Shown: one piece after another, positions 35,243 through 45,900 of the stretch
Numbering within the stretch: the first letter of the stretch is position 1
How the letters are laid out: each line of letters opens with the position of its first letter
Assembly: GCF_040530035.1 (NCBI RefSeq)
Contig: NZ_JBEWCD010000002.1
Span: 3,145,793-3,209,792, forward strand
Reading direction: 5' to 3'
DNA from: Roseibium sp. HPY-6
Lineage (GTDB): Bacteria; Pseudomonadota; Alphaproteobacteria; Rhizobiales; Stappiaceae
DNA: 64,000 nt
Position numbers and translations under genes: made by a program
The notes under the pieces: generated by a model
The model's database searches: none
Told to the model about the DNA's origin: nothing
Seen by the model: the letters and a program-made list of their open reading frames with translations, nothing else

Positions 35243-35707
35243 TCAATCACCGCTGTCGATGCCGTGTTCCGCACGGTCCAGGACGGCAGTGTAACTGAAG
35301 GCGGTTTCATCACAACTCACCGAACCGACTTCAATATCGGCATTTTTGAAAAAGCTGCCGGGCTTTGGAAATTCCAAACCGAACACAACGCCATCATGCA
35401 GGACGCACTTTGCGTTGAGACGACGGCGCCCAATTTTCAGGACGACATTGATAAAATGATCGCCTGACCCCAACGGTCCCTCTATCTTCAAACCTGGGTC
35501 CATCCGGTAGTAGCGGAAACACGGAACCCTTCCGCCAGACATCCGCTCGACGAAGAAGCGCTGAGCGATCTGTTTTCGGGCGGTATTTTCAAGATCGCCG
35601 GGGAGCCACGCGAGCGCCGCGTTCAGGGTCAAAGCCTCATGAGGTTTCAGCGACCAGCTTCCCTCGAAGCTCAAGAACCGCAGCCCGTCAGATAAATAGC
35701 CCAGCAT
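35243..35707 (-). CDS. Hypothetical protein
   Basis: A 154-residue soluble protein without signal peptide or membrane helix. Segments FLSFEGSWSLKPHEALTLNA and RYYRMDPGLKIEGPLGSGDHFINVVLKIGRRR suggest a mainly beta structure, and it has three scattered cysteines. I do not recognise the family. It is 18 bases upstream of the small membrane pair and 62 bases after the lpd stop, same strand, so it may belong to the end of the pdh transcript. Confidence 0.65.
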   Translation of the reverse strand: MLGYLSDGLRFLSFEGSWSLKPHEALTLNAALAWLPGDLENTARKQIAQRFFVERMSGGRVPCFRYYRMDPGLKIEGPLGSGDHFINVVLKIGRRRLNAKCVLHDGVVFGLEFPKPGSFFKNADIEVGSVSCDETAFSYTAVLDRAEHGIDSGD

Positions 35708-35769
35708 GCCTTGTCCCCGATCCGAACGGACTGCATGATCATCCAGATCGCTGCAGCCCGCGTACCGCG

Positions 35770-37212
35770 CTACATGTTCAGAACTCTTCCGTATGCGTCG
35801 AGCACCGATTCCTTCATCATTTCCGAAAGCGTCGGATGCGGGAAGACCGTGTGCATCAGGTCTTCTTCGGTGGTTTCAAGGTTCATTGCGACGACATAAC
35901 CCTGGATCAGTTCGGTGACTTCAGCACCGACCATGTGCGCGCCCAGAAGCTGACCGGTCTTGGCATCGAAGATCGTTTTGATCAGACCGTCCGGTTCACC
36001 AAGAGCAATTGCTTTGCCGTTACCGATAAACGGAAAGCGTCCTACCTTGATGTCGTAGCCTGCTTCCTTGGCCTTTGGCTCCGTGAGGCCGACGGAGGCG
36101 ACCTGCGGGTGACAATAGGTGCAGCCCGGGATCATGGACTTGTCCATCGCATGAACGTCTTTGCCGGCGATTTTTTCAACGCAGATGACGCCTTCATGCT
36201 CTGCCTTGTGCGCCAGCATCGGCGGCCCCGCGACATCGCCAATGGCGTAAATACCCGGAACGCTCGTGCGGCCATATCCGTCAATGACAACGCAGCCACG
36301 GTCGGTTTTTACACCGAGTACTTCAAGACCGAGATTCTCGATATTCCCGACAACACCGACTGCCGAAATCAGCTTTTCAGCTGTCAGATCCTGCTTCTTG
36401 CCGTCCTTCGTCTCAACCGTTGCGGTAACGCCCTTTGCGCCCTTTTTGACCTGCGAAACCTTGGCTTCTAGAAGGAAATTTATGCCCTGCTTTTCCATCT
36501 TTTTCTTGGCAAGACCCGAAATTTCCGGATCTTCGACCGGCATGATGGTCGGCATCATTTCAATAACTGTGACGTCTGCACCCATGGTTTTGTAGAACGA
36601 GGCGAACTCGATACCGATCGCGCCGGAGCCCATGACGATGAGCGACTTTGGCATGGAAGGCGGAACCATGGCTTCGAAGTAAGTCCAGATATCCTTGCCG
36701 TCCGGTTCGATGCCCGGGATCACACGCGGGCGTGCACCAGTCGCCACGATGATATGTTTGGCCTTGTAGACGCCCTCTCCCTTGGTGCCTTTCGGTGCGG
36801 GATGCTGGGGTTCCATGGCTTTCTTGGATGTCTTGGAAACCGTGACTTCGCCAACCTTGGTAACCTTACCCTCGCCCCAGATGATATCGACCTTGTTCTT
36901 CTTCATCAGGAAGCCGACACCGCCGGCAAGCTGGCCGGAAACACCGCGCGAGCGCTTGACCACTGCAGAAGGGTCAAAAGAAACATTGTCAGCCGAAAGG
37001 CCGTAGTCTTTGGCGTGCTGCATATAGTGGTAGATTTCGGCGGAGCGAAGCAGCGCCTTGGTCGGGATACAGCCCCAGTTGAGACAGATGCCGCCCATGT
37101 GTTCACGTTCGACAATCGCCGTCTTCAGGCCGAGTTGAGCGGCGCGGATTGCAGTCACGTAGCCACCCGGCCCCGAGCCGATGATGATCACGTCGTAGTT
37201 GGTATCAGCCAT
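35770..37212 (-). CDS. lpd: Dihydrolipoyl dehydrogenase (E3 of pyruvate dehydrogenase)
   Basis: A 480-residue FAD disulfide oxidoreductase. FAD motif GSGPGGYVTA, redox-active C43 and C48 in GGICLNWGCIPTK, NAD motif VMGSGAIGIEFAS and the His-Glu end HTVFPHPTLSEMMKE. It reoxidises dihydrolipoamide on E2. I start it at MADTNYDVIII (37212) because the family begins there; the open frame extends 23 codons upstream. Last gene of the pdhABC-lpd operon. Confidence 0.96.
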   Translation of the reverse strand: MADTNYDVIIIGSGPGGYVTAIRAAQLGLKTAIVEREHMGGICLNWGCIPTKALLRSAEIYHYMQHAKDYGLSADNVSFDPSAVVKRSRGVSGQLAGGVGFLMKKNKVDIIWGEGKVTKVGEVTVSKTSKKAMEPQHPAPKGTKGEGVYKAKHIIVATGARPRVIPGIEPDGKDIWTYFEAMVPPSMPKSLIVMGSGAIGIEFASFYKTMGADVTVIEMMPTIMPVEDPEISGLAKKKMEKQGINFLLEAKVSQVKKGAKGVTATVETKDGKKQDLTAEKLISAVGVVGNIENLGLEVLGVKTDRGCVVIDGYGRTSVPGIYAIGDVAGPPMLAHKAEHEGVICVEKIAGKDVHAMDKSMIPGCTYCHPQVASVGLTEPKAKEAGYDIKVGRFPFIGNGKAIALGEPDGLIKTIFDAKTGQLLGAHMVGAEVTELIQGYVVAMNLETTEEDLMHTVFPHPTLSEMMKESVLDAYGRVLNM

Positions 37213-37284
37213 GGTGTTTTCCCCGGCGAAAGAAGTCTTCGTTCGAAAACGGCGCGACGTTACCGCCGCGCCGGAAAGCATGCA

Positions 37285-38616
37285 TCAGACCAGCATGCTC
37301 ATCGGATTTTCGATATAGCCTTTGAACGCGGCGAGCAGTTCCGCTCCAAGCGCACCGTCGACGCAGCGATGGTCCGTGGAAAGCGTAACCGTCATGACGG
37401 TCGCGACAGCAAGCGCATCGTTTTTGACAACGGGGCGCTTTTCACCGGCACCGACTGCGAGGATCGTTGCATGCGGCGGATTGACGACGGCACAGAAGTC
37501 CTTGACGCCCATCATGCCCATGTTTGAAACCGCCGTCGTACCACCCTGGTACTCTTCCGGCTTCAGCTTGCGTTCCTTGGCTCGCTTGCCGAGGTCCTTC
37601 ATCTCGTTTGAGATGACAGAAAGCGGCTTTTCCTCCGCCCGGCGGATGATCGGCGTGATCAGGCCACCCGGGATGGCGACGGCAACACCCACATCTGCAT
37701 GTTTGTGCATGACCATGTTCTCGTCGGTCCAGGACACGTTTGCATCCGGAACATCGCGAAGCGCCAATGACAGCGCCTTGATAGTCATGTCGTTCACGGA
37801 GAGCTTATAAGCCGGTTTGCCGTCTTTGTCGGTCGCTGCTGCTCCGTTGAGCTGCGACCTCAGCGCCAGCAGCCCGTCCAGCTCGACATCCACGGAAACA
37901 TAAAAATGCGGGATTGTCTGTTTGGACTCCGTCAGGCGCTTTGCGATGGTCTTGCGCATGCCGTCATGCGGGACAAGTTCGTAGCTGTCTTCGTCGAAAA
38001 GCTTCAGAACCTGATCTGCCGAAGGACCTGCGGCGGGGGCCGATGCAGCAGCGACCTTTGGCGCCTCGGCCGCGGGGGCAGCTTTGCCCGTGCCAGCCGC
38101 GAGCGCTGCTTCGATGTCCCGCTTGACGATCCGGCCGTGCGGGCCGGTCCCGCTCAGCGCGGACAAATCAAGGCTGTTCAGCTTGGCAAGCCGTCTTGCA
38201 AGCGGAGAAGCAAAGATACGGGCACCATCGGCAGCGACCGGTGCCGGACCGGCCGGTGCAGCAACCGCAGGGGCAGCTGCGGCGGCGGCCGGAGCCGCTG
38301 CTGTGGCCGGGGCGTCGGCGACTGCCGGTGCAGGAGCCGCAGCTGCTGCGGTATTAATGGAACCTGCGTCTTCACCGTCTTCCAGCAAAACCGCTATCAG
38401 TTCGTTGACTTTGACGCCTTCGCTACCGGCAGGAACGACAATCTTGCCGACGGTGCCTTCGTCGACGGCCTCAACTTCCATCGTGGCCTTGTCGGTTTCG
38501 ATCTCGGCAATCACATCGCCAGCGGAAACCTGATCGCCTTCCTTGACCAGCCATTTGGCCAGGTTGCCCTCTTCCATCGTCGGGGAAAGGGCCGGCATGG
38601 TGATATTAATTGGCAT
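37285..38616 (-). CDS. pdhC: Pyruvate dehydrogenase E2, dihydrolipoamide acetyltransferase
   Basis: A 443-residue core enzyme. One lipoyl domain (1-76) with the modified lysine K43 in [12 protein letters not shown], an Ala/Pro-rich flexible linker (about 82-130), the peripheral subunit-binding domain (about 137-172, [12 protein letters not shown]) and the acetyltransferase domain ending with [13 protein letters not shown], the catalytic histidine motif. Transfers acetyl from lipoamide to CoA. Confidence 0.96.
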   Translation of the reverse strand: MPINITMPALSPTMEEGNLAKWLVKEGDQVSAGDVIAEIETDKATMEVEAVDEGTVGKIVVPAGSEGVKVNELIAVLLEDGEDAGSINTAAAAAPAPAVADAPATAAAPAAAAAAPAVAAPAGPAPVAADGARIFASPLARRLAKLNSLDLSALSGTGPHGRIVKRDIEAALAAGTGKAAPAAEAPKVAAASAPAAGPSADQVLKLFDEDSYELVPHDGMRKTIAKRLTESKQTIPHFYVSVDVELDGLLALRSQLNGAAATDKDGKPAYKLSVNDMTIKALSLALRDVPDANVSWTDENMVMHKHADVGVAVAIPGGLITPIIRRAEEKPLSVISNEMKDLGKRAKERKLKPEEYQGGTTAVSNMGMMGVKDFCAVVNPPHATILAVGAGEKRPVVKNDALAVATVMTVTLSTDHRCVDGALGAELLAAFKGYIENPMSMLV

Positions 38617-38632
38617 GTCCGTCTCCCCCGGT

Positions 38633-40012
38633 TCAGGCTGTGTAGGTCACGGCCTTAACCGCATCGATGACTTCAGGAACGCTCGGCAGCGCGAGCTTTT
38701 CAAGGTTTGCCGCATAAGGCATCGGAACGTCCTTGCCGGTCACCCGCAAGACGGGAGCGTCAAGATAATCGAACGCTTTTTCCTGAACCTGATAAGCAAT
38801 TTCGGACGAGACCGAACACATCGGGAAAGCTTCCTCGATAGTGACGATCCGGCCTGTTTTGCGCACCGAAGCAAGAACCGTTTCGATATCGAGCGGTCGA
38901 ATGGTGCGCAGGTTGATGACTTCAGCCGAAATACCCATTCCAGCCAGTTCGTCCGCCGCCTGCAGCGTGTAGGTCATGCCGATGCCCCAGGAAACAAGCG
39001 TCACATCGGTACCGCCACGTTCGATCTTCGCCTTGCCGATCGGCAGCACGAAATCGTCCATGTCGGGAATTTCGAAGGAATGACCGTAAAGGATCTCGTT
39101 TTCCAGGAAGATGACCGGATTGGAATCGCGGATCGCGGCCTTCAACAGACCTTTCGCGTCGGCCGCGGAATAAGGTTGAACCACCTTCAGACCCGGCACA
39201 TGGGCATACCATGATGCATAATCCTGCGAGTGCTGTGCACCAACGCGTGCCGCCGCACCGTTCGGGCCACGGAAGACAATCGGTGCTCCCATCTGCCCAC
39301 CGGACATATAGAGCGTCTTCGCAGCGGAGTTGATGATCTGATCGATCGCCTGCATGGCGAAGTTGAAGGTCATGAACTCGACGATTGGCCGCAAGCCGGC
39401 CATGGCAGCGCCGACGCCAAGCCCGGTAAAGCCATGCTCGGTGATCGGTGTATCGATCACGCGCTTGTCGCTGAACTCGTCCAGAAGACCCTGGGTGATC
39501 TTGTAGGCACCCTGGTATTCGGCCACTTCCTCGCCCATGACGAAAACGTCCGGGTCACGGCGCATTTCTTCCGCCATTGCATCCCGCAGCGCTTCGCGGA
39601 CAGTGGAGGTTTTCATTGCGGTGCCGGCCGGAATTTCCGGGTCTTCCGCAGGCTCGGAAACAACGGGCGCTACGGGAGCAGCCGGTGCTGCAGGTGCGCT
39701 CGGTGCCTCGGCCTGAGCAGGTGCGGCTGCCGGAGCAGCAGCGGCTGCATCCATTGCGCTCGCATCCTCGCCCTCACCAAGAAGCACGGCGATCTTCTCG
39801 TTGACCTTGACGTTGTCGGTCCCTTCAGGAACCAGGATCTTGCCAAGCGTACCCTCGTCGACGGCTTCGACTTCCATCGTTGCCTTGTCGGTTTCAATTT
39901 CGGCGATCACATCGCCCGCAGTGACTGCTTCACCTTCGGCCTTCAGCCATTTGGCGAGCTTGCCCTCTTCCATTGTCGGCGAGAGAGCCGGCATCAAAAT
40001 ATCAATCGGCAT
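38633..40012 (-). CDS. pdhB: Pyruvate dehydrogenase E1 beta with N-terminal lipoyl domain
   Basis: A 459-residue subunit. Residues 1-76 are a lipoyl domain with K43 in [12 protein letters not shown], almost identical to that of PdhC, joined by an Ala/Pro linker (about 85-130) to E1 beta proper ([33 protein letters not shown]). Such a lipoyl-carrying E1 beta is characteristic of alphaproteobacteria. Only 16 bases separate it from pdhC. Confidence 0.96.
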   Translation of the reverse strand: MPIDILMPALSPTMEEGKLAKWLKAEGEAVTAGDVIAEIETDKATMEVEAVDEGTLGKILVPEGTDNVKVNEKIAVLLGEGEDASAMDAAAAAPAAAPAQAEAPSAPAAPAAPVAPVVSEPAEDPEIPAGTAMKTSTVREALRDAMAEEMRRDPDVFVMGEEVAEYQGAYKITQGLLDEFSDKRVIDTPITEHGFTGLGVGAAMAGLRPIVEFMTFNFAMQAIDQIINSAAKTLYMSGGQMGAPIVFRGPNGAAARVGAQHSQDYASWYAHVPGLKVVQPYSAADAKGLLKAAIRDSNPVIFLENEILYGHSFEIPDMDDFVLPIGKAKIERGGTDVTLVSWGIGMTYTLQAADELAGMGISAEVINLRTIRPLDIETVLASVRKTGRIVTIEEAFPMCSVSSEIAYQVQEKAFDYLDAPVLRVTGKDVPMPYAANLEKLALPSVPEVIDAVKAVTYTA

Positions 40013-40026
40013 TTCTTCCCCCGGCG

Positions 40027-41076
40027 TTACAGCAAGATGTCGGTGTAGAGTTCAGATGCGTCCGGTTCCGGATCGTTCTGCGCAAATTCAGCTGCTTCGG
40101 CGACCTTTGCGCGGACATCTTTATCGATCGCCTTCAGGTCGTCTTCACTCGCCCAACCCTTTTCGATCATCCGGGCCCTGACCTGCTCGATCGGATCGTG
40201 CTCGGTCCGCATTTTCTGAACTTCATCCTTGGAACGGTATTTCGCGGGATCGGACATGGAGTGACCGCGATACCGGTAGGTGATCATTTCCAGGATGTAC
40301 GGTCCTTTGCCATCCCGGCACCAGGCCAATGCCTTGTCGGACGCTGCCTTGACGGCCCGGACATCCATCCCGTCAACCTGTTCACCGGGGATACCGAAGG
40401 AGGCACCACGTTGGGAAAGATCCGTGGTTGCCGAGGCGCGATTTACGCTCGTACCCATGCCGTATTTGTTGTTTTCGATCACGTAAACGACGGGAAGCTT
40501 CCAGAGTTCCGCCATGTTGAAGCTCTCGTAGACCTGGCCCTGGTTGGACGCGCCATCTCCGAAAAACGCCATCGAAACGTTGCCGTTTCCGCGATACTTG
40601 TTGGCAAAACCAAGACCGGTTCCAAGAGATACCTGCGCACCGACAATGCCGTGGCCGCCGTAGAAATGCTTCTCTTTGGAGAACATATGCATCGACCCGC
40701 CCTTCCCTTTGGAAAGACCGCCGCGCCGGCCGGTGAGTTCCGCCATGACGGCGCCCGGATCGAGATCCATTGCCAGCATGTGGCCGTGATCACGATAGCC
40801 GGTGATCATCTGATCGCCGTCCTTCTTGGCCATCTGCATACCGACCACGACAGCTTCCTGCCCGATATACAAATGACAAAATCCGCCGATGAGGCCCATG
40901 CCGTACAATTGTCCGGCTTTTTCCTCAAATCGGCGGATCAGAAGCATTTCGCGGTATGCGTGAAGTTCTTCGTCCTTGTCGAACTCGGCGATCGCAGGCT
41001 TCGCTTTCTTGGCGGTGCTGCGGGTCCGGCTAGCGCTCTTGGAGCGAGCGGAAGTGGTCTTTGATGCTGTGGCCAT
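40027..41076 (-). CDS. pdhA: Pyruvate dehydrogenase E1 alpha
   Basis: A 349-residue thiamine-diphosphate subunit. TDP motif [20 protein letters not shown], the phosphorylation-loop region [15 protein letters not shown], and [12 protein letters not shown]. The first ~35 residues are basic and Ser/Thr/Lys-rich, an extension common in this class. First gene of pdhABC-lpd; the promoter must lie in the 174-base gap before it. Confidence 0.96.
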   Translation of the reverse strand: MATASKTTSARSKSASRTRSTAKKAKPAIAEFDKDEELHAYREMLLIRRFEEKAGQLYGMGLIGGFCHLYIGQEAVVVGMQMAKKDGDQMITGYRDHGHMLAMDLDPGAVMAELTGRRGGLSKGKGGSMHMFSKEKHFYGGHGIVGAQVSLGTGLGFANKYRGNGNVSMAFFGDGASNQGQVYESFNMAELWKLPVVYVIENNKYGMGTSVNRASATTDLSQRGASFGIPGEQVDGMDVRAVKAASDKALAWCRDGKGPYILEMITYRYRGHSMSDPAKYRSKDEVQKMRTEHDPIEQVRARMIEKGWASEDDLKAIDKDVRAKVAEAAEFAQNDPEPDASELYTDILL

Positions 41077-41210
41077 AACCCTCTTCTCGGCGTGACGTTT
41101 CCCCTAAGACAGGTAGCTGCAACTTATCCTGTTGCTCCTGTCAATCCAATCCAATTATAACGGGAACCTGAAGCGATTTAAATTGTTGCTTTAGATGAGA
41201 AAAATAGAAT

Positions 41211-41229
41211 TTAACAAGAATATTGTTAA
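41211..41229. promoter_or_regulatory. AT-rich palindrome upstream of pdhA
   Basis: TTAACAAGAATATTGTTAA: perfect 7-base arms, 5-base spacer, 135 bases upstream of the pdhA start. Position and symmetry suit an operator for the pdh operon, but no known regulator is matched. It also lies just beyond the end of the ftsB-like gene. Confidence 0.45.
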
Positions 41230-41234
41230 TCATG

Positions 41235-41259
41235 AAAAATGAACTTGTTTTTAGTTCAT
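41235..41259 (-). terminator. Weak hairpin at the end of the ftsB-like gene
   Basis: ATGAAC (41239-41244) and GTTCAT (41254-41259) pair across the stop codon. On the minus strand the stem is followed by four or five T. The stem is short and AT-rich, so efficiency is doubtful. Confidence 0.35.
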
Positions 41260-41637
41260 GCTGTAGCGATGTCCGGGCCGAAGGACGACAAGTTCGTTTG
41301 AGTGCACAAGGTTGAGGTTCAGCCGGGCTCGCTCATCCAGCATATCGGGATCGAGACTTTCGGGCCGAAGCAGGCTGACGCGAGCGACAAGTTTTTGCCG
41401 TTCTTCCGACAGAAGTTCAAGCTCAGCCTCAAGCTCCGAGACCCTGCTCTCGATCATGGCGCGGCCAACCAGACCGAGTTCACCGCTCATGGCGTGAAAT
41501 CCGAAATAACCAAGCGCCGCAATAGCGATCACAGGCGTGATGAGGCGGCGAATGAAAGACTGTTTTCGCTGGCGGGTAGCTGCTCGGGGCACTCTTGGGA
41601 CCTTAACGCTGAACTGTTGGTCTCTTTGTTTCTCCAC
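41251..41637 (-). CDS. FtsB/DivIC-like septum formation protein
   Basis: A 128-residue bitopic protein: a basic cytoplasmic start (about 1-28), one membrane helix (about 30-48, LITPVIAIAALGYFGFHA), then a coiled coil (about 58-95, SRVSELEAELELLSEERQKLVARV) and a DPDMLDERARLNLNLV segment. This is the FtsB/DivIC pattern (part of FtsQBL in divisome assembly). Its place just before pdhA is the usual one in alphaproteobacteria. Confidence 0.85.
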   Translation of the reverse strand: MEKQRDQQFSVKVPRVPRAATRQRKQSFIRRLITPVIAIAALGYFGFHAMSGELGLVGRAMIESRVSELEAELELLSEERQKLVARVSLLRPESLDPDMLDERARLNLNLVHSNELVVLRPGHRYSMN

Positions 41638-41716
41638 TATGCGGGGTTAGGTTTAATAGAGTCTTGAGACAGTCATTCAAATGTCGGCTAAATCGCGAAT
41701 GACCTGGGGACTGGAC

Positions 41717-42367
41717 ATGGACCGATTTTCAAAGGAACGGGATGAAATGGTTTCGCGGCAACTTGAAGGCCGCGGTCTTCAGGACCAACGTGTACTTGCT
41801 GCCATGAGGACGGTCCCGCGACATCTGTTTGTATCGAAAAAACTCGCCAATCATGCTTATAGGGACATGCCACTGACCATCGGCCATTACCAGTCGATTT
41901 CGCAGCCCTACATGGTTGCGCTGATGTGTGAACTGCTTGACCTTTCCGCAACTGACACGGTTCTGGAGGTTGGAACAGGATCCGGCTACGCCGCCGCTGT
42001 TCTGTCGGAGTTATGCGGCCATGTGGTCACTGTTGAGCGAATCCCGGAACTTGCAAAGAATGCTCGCGTTGTGCTCGGCACACTCGGCTGCGACTCAATC
42101 GAGGTCCATTGCGTCGATGGAACAGTAGGTTTTCCTGGCAGGAGCCCCTACGATGCGATCCTGGTTTCTGCAGGGGCACCAGCTGTTCCCGAAGGATTGA
42201 AACAGCAGCTGAAATCGGGTGGCCGCCTGGTCATTCCTGTCGGCAACAGCAAAATGACCCAGGACCTTTTGCGTATTCGCAGACATTCCAAGGACAAATT
42301 TGAAACCGAGAACCATGGCGGCGTCGCCTTCGTACCCCTTGTCGGCAAAGAAGGTTGGTCGATGTAA
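41717..42367 (+). CDS. pcm: Protein-L-isoaspartate O-methyltransferase
   Basis: A 216-residue SAM methyltransferase starting MDRFSKERDEMV with GGGGA 6 bases upstream; the frame allows ATG 41681 or 41699 as well. Motif I is VLEVGTGSGYAAAVLSEL, with LTIGHYQSISQPYMVALM as the substrate loop and AILVSAGAPAVPEGL later. It methylates isoaspartyl residues to start repair of aged proteins. Convergent with mfd. Confidence 0.92.
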   Translation: MDRFSKERDEMVSRQLEGRGLQDQRVLAAMRTVPRHLFVSKKLANHAYRDMPLTIGHYQSISQPYMVALMCELLDLSATDTVLEVGTGSGYAAAVLSELCGHVVTVERIPELAKNARVVLGTLGCDSIEVHCVDGTVGFPGRSPYDAILVSAGAPAVPEGLKQQLKSGGRLVIPVGNSKMTQDLLRIRRHSKDKFETENHGGVAFVPLVGKEGWSM

Positions 42368-42397
42368 GCTCTCATAGGCGCATTGTTGAACTGCGGA

Positions 42398-45300
42398 TCA
42401 CGCAGCTGCCAATCGCGCGAGTTTCGTCAAAATGGTGGCAGTCCCCTTGAGCCGCGAATCCGTCTTTTCCCAATCCCTCGTCAGCACAACTCGCTGGTCT
42501 GGTCGGATTTTTGCGAGTACGCCCTGCTCGGCGATATAGGAAACGAGCCCGGCCGGGTTGGAAAACTCGCTGTTGCGGAAGCTGACCAGAATGCCTTTCG
42601 GCCCGGCATCGACTTTCTCGACATTCGCCTTCCGGCACAGTCCCTTGATGTAAACGATCTTCAGAAGATGCTGCACCTCTTCCGGCAAGGGTCCGAACCG
42701 GTCAATGAGTTCAGCACCGAATGCGTCGATTTCCTCCGCCTCAGTGACATCTCCCAACCGGCGGTAGAGCTGCAGGCGCAATTGGAGATCGGCGACATAG
42801 TCCTCTGGAATGAGAACAGGCGTACCGATATTGATTTGTGGCGACCATTGTTCCTCGCCGTAATCCGCGCCGCCATCTTTGAGCTGGGCGACCGCCTCTT
42901 CCAACATCTGCTGGTAGAGTTCGAAGCCCACCTCCTTGATGTGGCCTGACTGTTCCTCGCCAAGAAGGTTCCCTGCCCCGCGAATGTCCAGATCGTGGCT
43001 CGCGAGCTGAAAACCGGCTCCGAGCGTTTCCAGCGATTGCAGCACCTTGAGCCGCCGTTCGGCTGTCGCCGTGAGTGTTTTGTTGGCAGGCACTGTGAAG
43101 AGCGCATAGGCGCGTGTCTTGGAGCGTCCAACTCGTCCGCGCAACTGGTAAAGCTGCGCCAGGCCGAACATGTCCGCACGGTGTACGATCAGCGTGTTCG
43201 CTGTTGGAATATCCAGTCCTGATTCGACAATCGTGGTTGAGAGCAGAACGTTGTACTTGCCCTCATAAAAGGCGTTCATGACATCTTCCAGCTCGCCGGG
43301 CGGCATCTGGCCGTGGGCAACCGCGACCTTCAGTTCCGGAACCTGCTCTTCCAGGAAAGCGAGCCTGTCGGCGATATCAGAGAGCCTCGGACAAACGTAA
43401 AAACTCTGACCACCGCGATAATGCTCACGCAGCAATGCCTCACGCACGACCAAAGGATCAAAAGGCGAGACAAAAGTCCGCACGGCCAGCCTGTCGACCG
43501 GCGGCGTTGCGATCAGCGACAATTCACGAACGCCCGTCAGGGCAAGTTGCAGCGTGCGCGGGATTGGGGTTGCCGACAGGGTCATAACGTGGACGTCGGA
43601 CTTCAGCTCTTTCAGCCGCTCCTTGTGCTTTACGCCGAAATGCTGCTCTTCGTCGATGATCAGCAGGCCGAGATCGCGGAACTGGATCGATTTTCCAAGG
43701 AGCGCGTGTGTTCCGACAACGATATCGACGGACCCGTCGGTAATGCCTTTTTTGGTCAATGTAAGCTGTTTGGAAGGCACAAGCCGAGACGCGTGACCGA
43801 CATTGATCGGCAGCCCGTGAAAGCGTTCGGAAAAGGTCTTGTAGTGCTGACGCGCCAGAAGCGTTGTCGGCACAACGACAGCGACCTGACGGCCGGACAT
43901 GGCGGCAATGAATGCTGCGCGCAGGGCCACTTCGGTTTTGCCAAACCCCACATCACCGCAGATCAGGCGATCCATTGGCCGGCCCGATGACAGGTCATCG
44001 AAAACCGCATCAATCGCCGTCAGCTGATCTTCTGTCTCTTCATAGGGAAAGCGCGTTGCAAACTCGTCGTAGACCCCTTCCGGCGTTTCAACCACCGGCG
44101 CAGTCTTCAGAGCACGCTCCGCCGCGGTTTTGATCAAGCCGTCCGCGATCTCAAGAATGCGCTTCTTGAGTTTCGCCTTACGCGCCTGCCAAGCGCCTCC
44201 ACCGAGCTTGTCGAGTTGGGCCTCCTGATCCTCGGAGCCGTAGCGCGACAGGAGTTCAATATTCTCAACCGGCAGGTAAAGCTTGTCACCGCCTGCATAT
44301 TGCAGTTCCAGGCAATCATGCGGCGCACCGACGGCCTCGATGGTTTTCAGGCCAATGAATCTGCCAATTCCATGTTCGACATGGACAACGAGATCTCCTT
44401 CGGAAAGCCCCGTTGCCTCGGTAATGACATTCGCACCCTTGGATTTGCGGCGGGACTTTCTGACCAGCCTGTCGCCGAGAATGTCCTGCTCGCCAATAAA
44501 GGCGATGTCCTTGAGTTCAAAGCCGTGCTCGATTCCAAGAACACACAAAGCCGAAGTCTTTGCCGGAAGTTTTTCGACACCGTCCAGCGTTTCAACATCC
44601 TGAACCGAGCCCAAGCCGTGATCGCCCAGGATCTGACCCAGGCGATCGCGCGACCCTTCGGACCAGCAGGCAATGACGGTGCGCTTGCCCTCTTTTTGAA
44701 GCGCACGCACATGGCCCGTCAAAGCATCGAAGATGTTGACATCTCCGGCCGCACGTTCTGCCGCAAAGCTGCGTCCCTGCCGTCCTTCGATTTCCACGAC
44801 GGTCTTGCCGCTTCCGGGCGGCGGCGTGAACGGATCGAGCACCGCGCTTGCCCTGTCGGCGATCGCAGTTGTCCAAGCGTCTTGCGAGACATAGAGACTG
44901 TCCGGCTCGATCGGCATATACGGAACAGTACCAGACGCAGACCCCATCTCGCGGGCGTCCTGACGGGCGTTATAGTGCTCGACGATCTGTTCCGCTCGCT
45001 CACGCACAGCGTCCGCTGAGTTGGTATCCAATACGACGGGCGTGTCGGCGATATAATCGAAAAGTGTTTCCAGCCGTTCATGGAACAGCGGCAACCAGTG
45101 CTCCATGCCGGCATAGCGACGACCGTCACTGATTGACTGGTATAGGACATCCTCACGGCTGGCTGCACCGAATTGGGCAAGATAGGAGCGCCGGAAGCGC
45201 GAGATCGCATCCTCCGACAAGACTACCTCGCTCATTGGCACAAGGTCGAGCCGTTTGAGTTGTTTGGATGTTCGCTGCGTCTCGGAATTGAACGACCGGA

Positions 45301-45883
45301 TGGATTCCAGCGTGTCGCCGAAAAAATCGAGGCGCACGGGCTCTTCAGCACCAGGAGCAAAAAGATCCACAATGCCACCGCGAACCGCATATTCTCCGGT
45401 TTCCCGTACGGTTGGCGTCCGAGAGAACCCGTTCATCTCCAGCCAGTTGGTGATCGCCGCCATATCGACCTGGTTGCCCGGCGCCATGGAAAATGTCTGC
45501 TCCTCCATGAAGCTGCGTTCGGGCAGGCGTTGCAATGCCGCATTCAAAGTCGTCAGCAGGATCGTCTTTTTTCCGGCCGCAATACCGCGCGCCAGCTGAC
45601 CGAGCGCCAGCAACCGCCGCGCACTGATCGCCGAGTTGGGTGACACGCGGTCGTAAGGTAGGCAGTCCCAGGCAGGCAGTTGAATGACGTCGATAGTCGG
45701 ATCGAAAAACGCAAGCGCTTCACTGACCATCGCCATGCGCGTTGCGTCGCGCGCCACGAACACAAGCGCGAGACCATCAGCGTCACTCTCTGCAAGGATC
45801 CTGGCAAGCGCGAAACTTTCCGCGCCGTCCGGCACACCTGCCAGCGTGACGTTGGCCCGATCCTTGAGCAGGCTGTCGAACAC
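42398..45883 (-). CDS. mfd: Transcription-repair coupling factor Mfd
   Basis: A 1161-residue translocase: UvrB-homology N-terminal modules, RNA-polymerase interaction domain around DLVVHVEHGIGRFIGLKTIE, the RecG-like motor (GDVGFGKTEVALRAAF, IIDEEQHFGVKHKE, SATPIPRTLQ, QLRGRVGRSKTRAYA) and the TRCF C-domain. It removes stalled RNA polymerase and recruits UvrA. I set the start at GTG 45883 with AAGGA 8 bases upstream; the upstream frame overlaps sdhE and lacks a start codon. Length agrees with the family (about 1150). Confidence 0.95.
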   Translation of the reverse strand: MFDSLLKDRANVTLAGVPDGAESFALARILAESDADGLALVFVARDATRMAMVSEALAFFDPTIDVIQLPAWDCLPYDRVSPNSAISARRLLALGQLARGIAAGKKTILLTTLNAALQRLPERSFMEEQTFSMAPGNQVDMAAITNWLEMNGFSRTPTVRETGEYAVRGGIVDLFAPGAEEPVRLDFFGDTLESIRSFNSETQRTSKQLKRLDLVPMSEVVLSEDAISRFRRSYLAQFGAASREDVLYQSISDGRRYAGMEHWLPLFHERLETLFDYIADTPVVLDTNSADAVRERAEQIVEHYNARQDAREMGSASGTVPYMPIEPDSLYVSQDAWTTAIADRASAVLDPFTPPPGSGKTVVEIEGRQGRSFAAERAAGDVNIFDALTGHVRALQKEGKRTVIACWSEGSRDRLGQILGDHGLGSVQDVETLDGVEKLPAKTSALCVLGIEHGFELKDIAFIGEQDILGDRLVRKSRRKSKGANVITEATGLSEGDLVVHVEHGIGRFIGLKTIEAVGAPHDCLELQYAGGDKLYLPVENIELLSRYGSEDQEAQLDKLGGGAWQARKAKLKKRILEIADGLIKTAAERALKTAPVVETPEGVYDEFATRFPYEETEDQLTAIDAVFDDLSSGRPMDRLICGDVGFGKTEVALRAAFIAAMSGRQVAVVVPTTLLARQHYKTFSERFHGLPINVGHASRLVPSKQLTLTKKGITDGSVDIVVGTHALLGKSIQFRDLGLLIIDEEQHFGVKHKERLKELKSDVHVMTLSATPIPRTLQLALTGVRELSLIATPPVDRLAVRTFVSPFDPLVVREALLREHYRGGQSFYVCPRLSDIADRLAFLEEQVPELKVAVAHGQMPPGELEDVMNAFYEGKYNVLLSTTIVESGLDIPTANTLIVHRADMFGLAQLYQLRGRVGRSKTRAYALFTVPANKTLTATAERRLKVLQSLETLGAGFQLASHDLDIRGAGNLLGEEQSGHIKEVGFELYQQMLEEAVAQLKDGGADYGEEQWSPQINIGTPVLIPEDYVADLQLRLQLYRRLGDVTEAEEIDAFGAELIDRFGPLPEEVQHLLKIVYIKGLCRKANVEKVDAGPKGILVSFRNSEFSNPAGLVSYIAEQGVLAKIRPDQRVVLTRDWEKTDSRLKGTATILTKLARLAAA

Positions 45884-45900
45884 AGAAAACGTCCTTTTCG

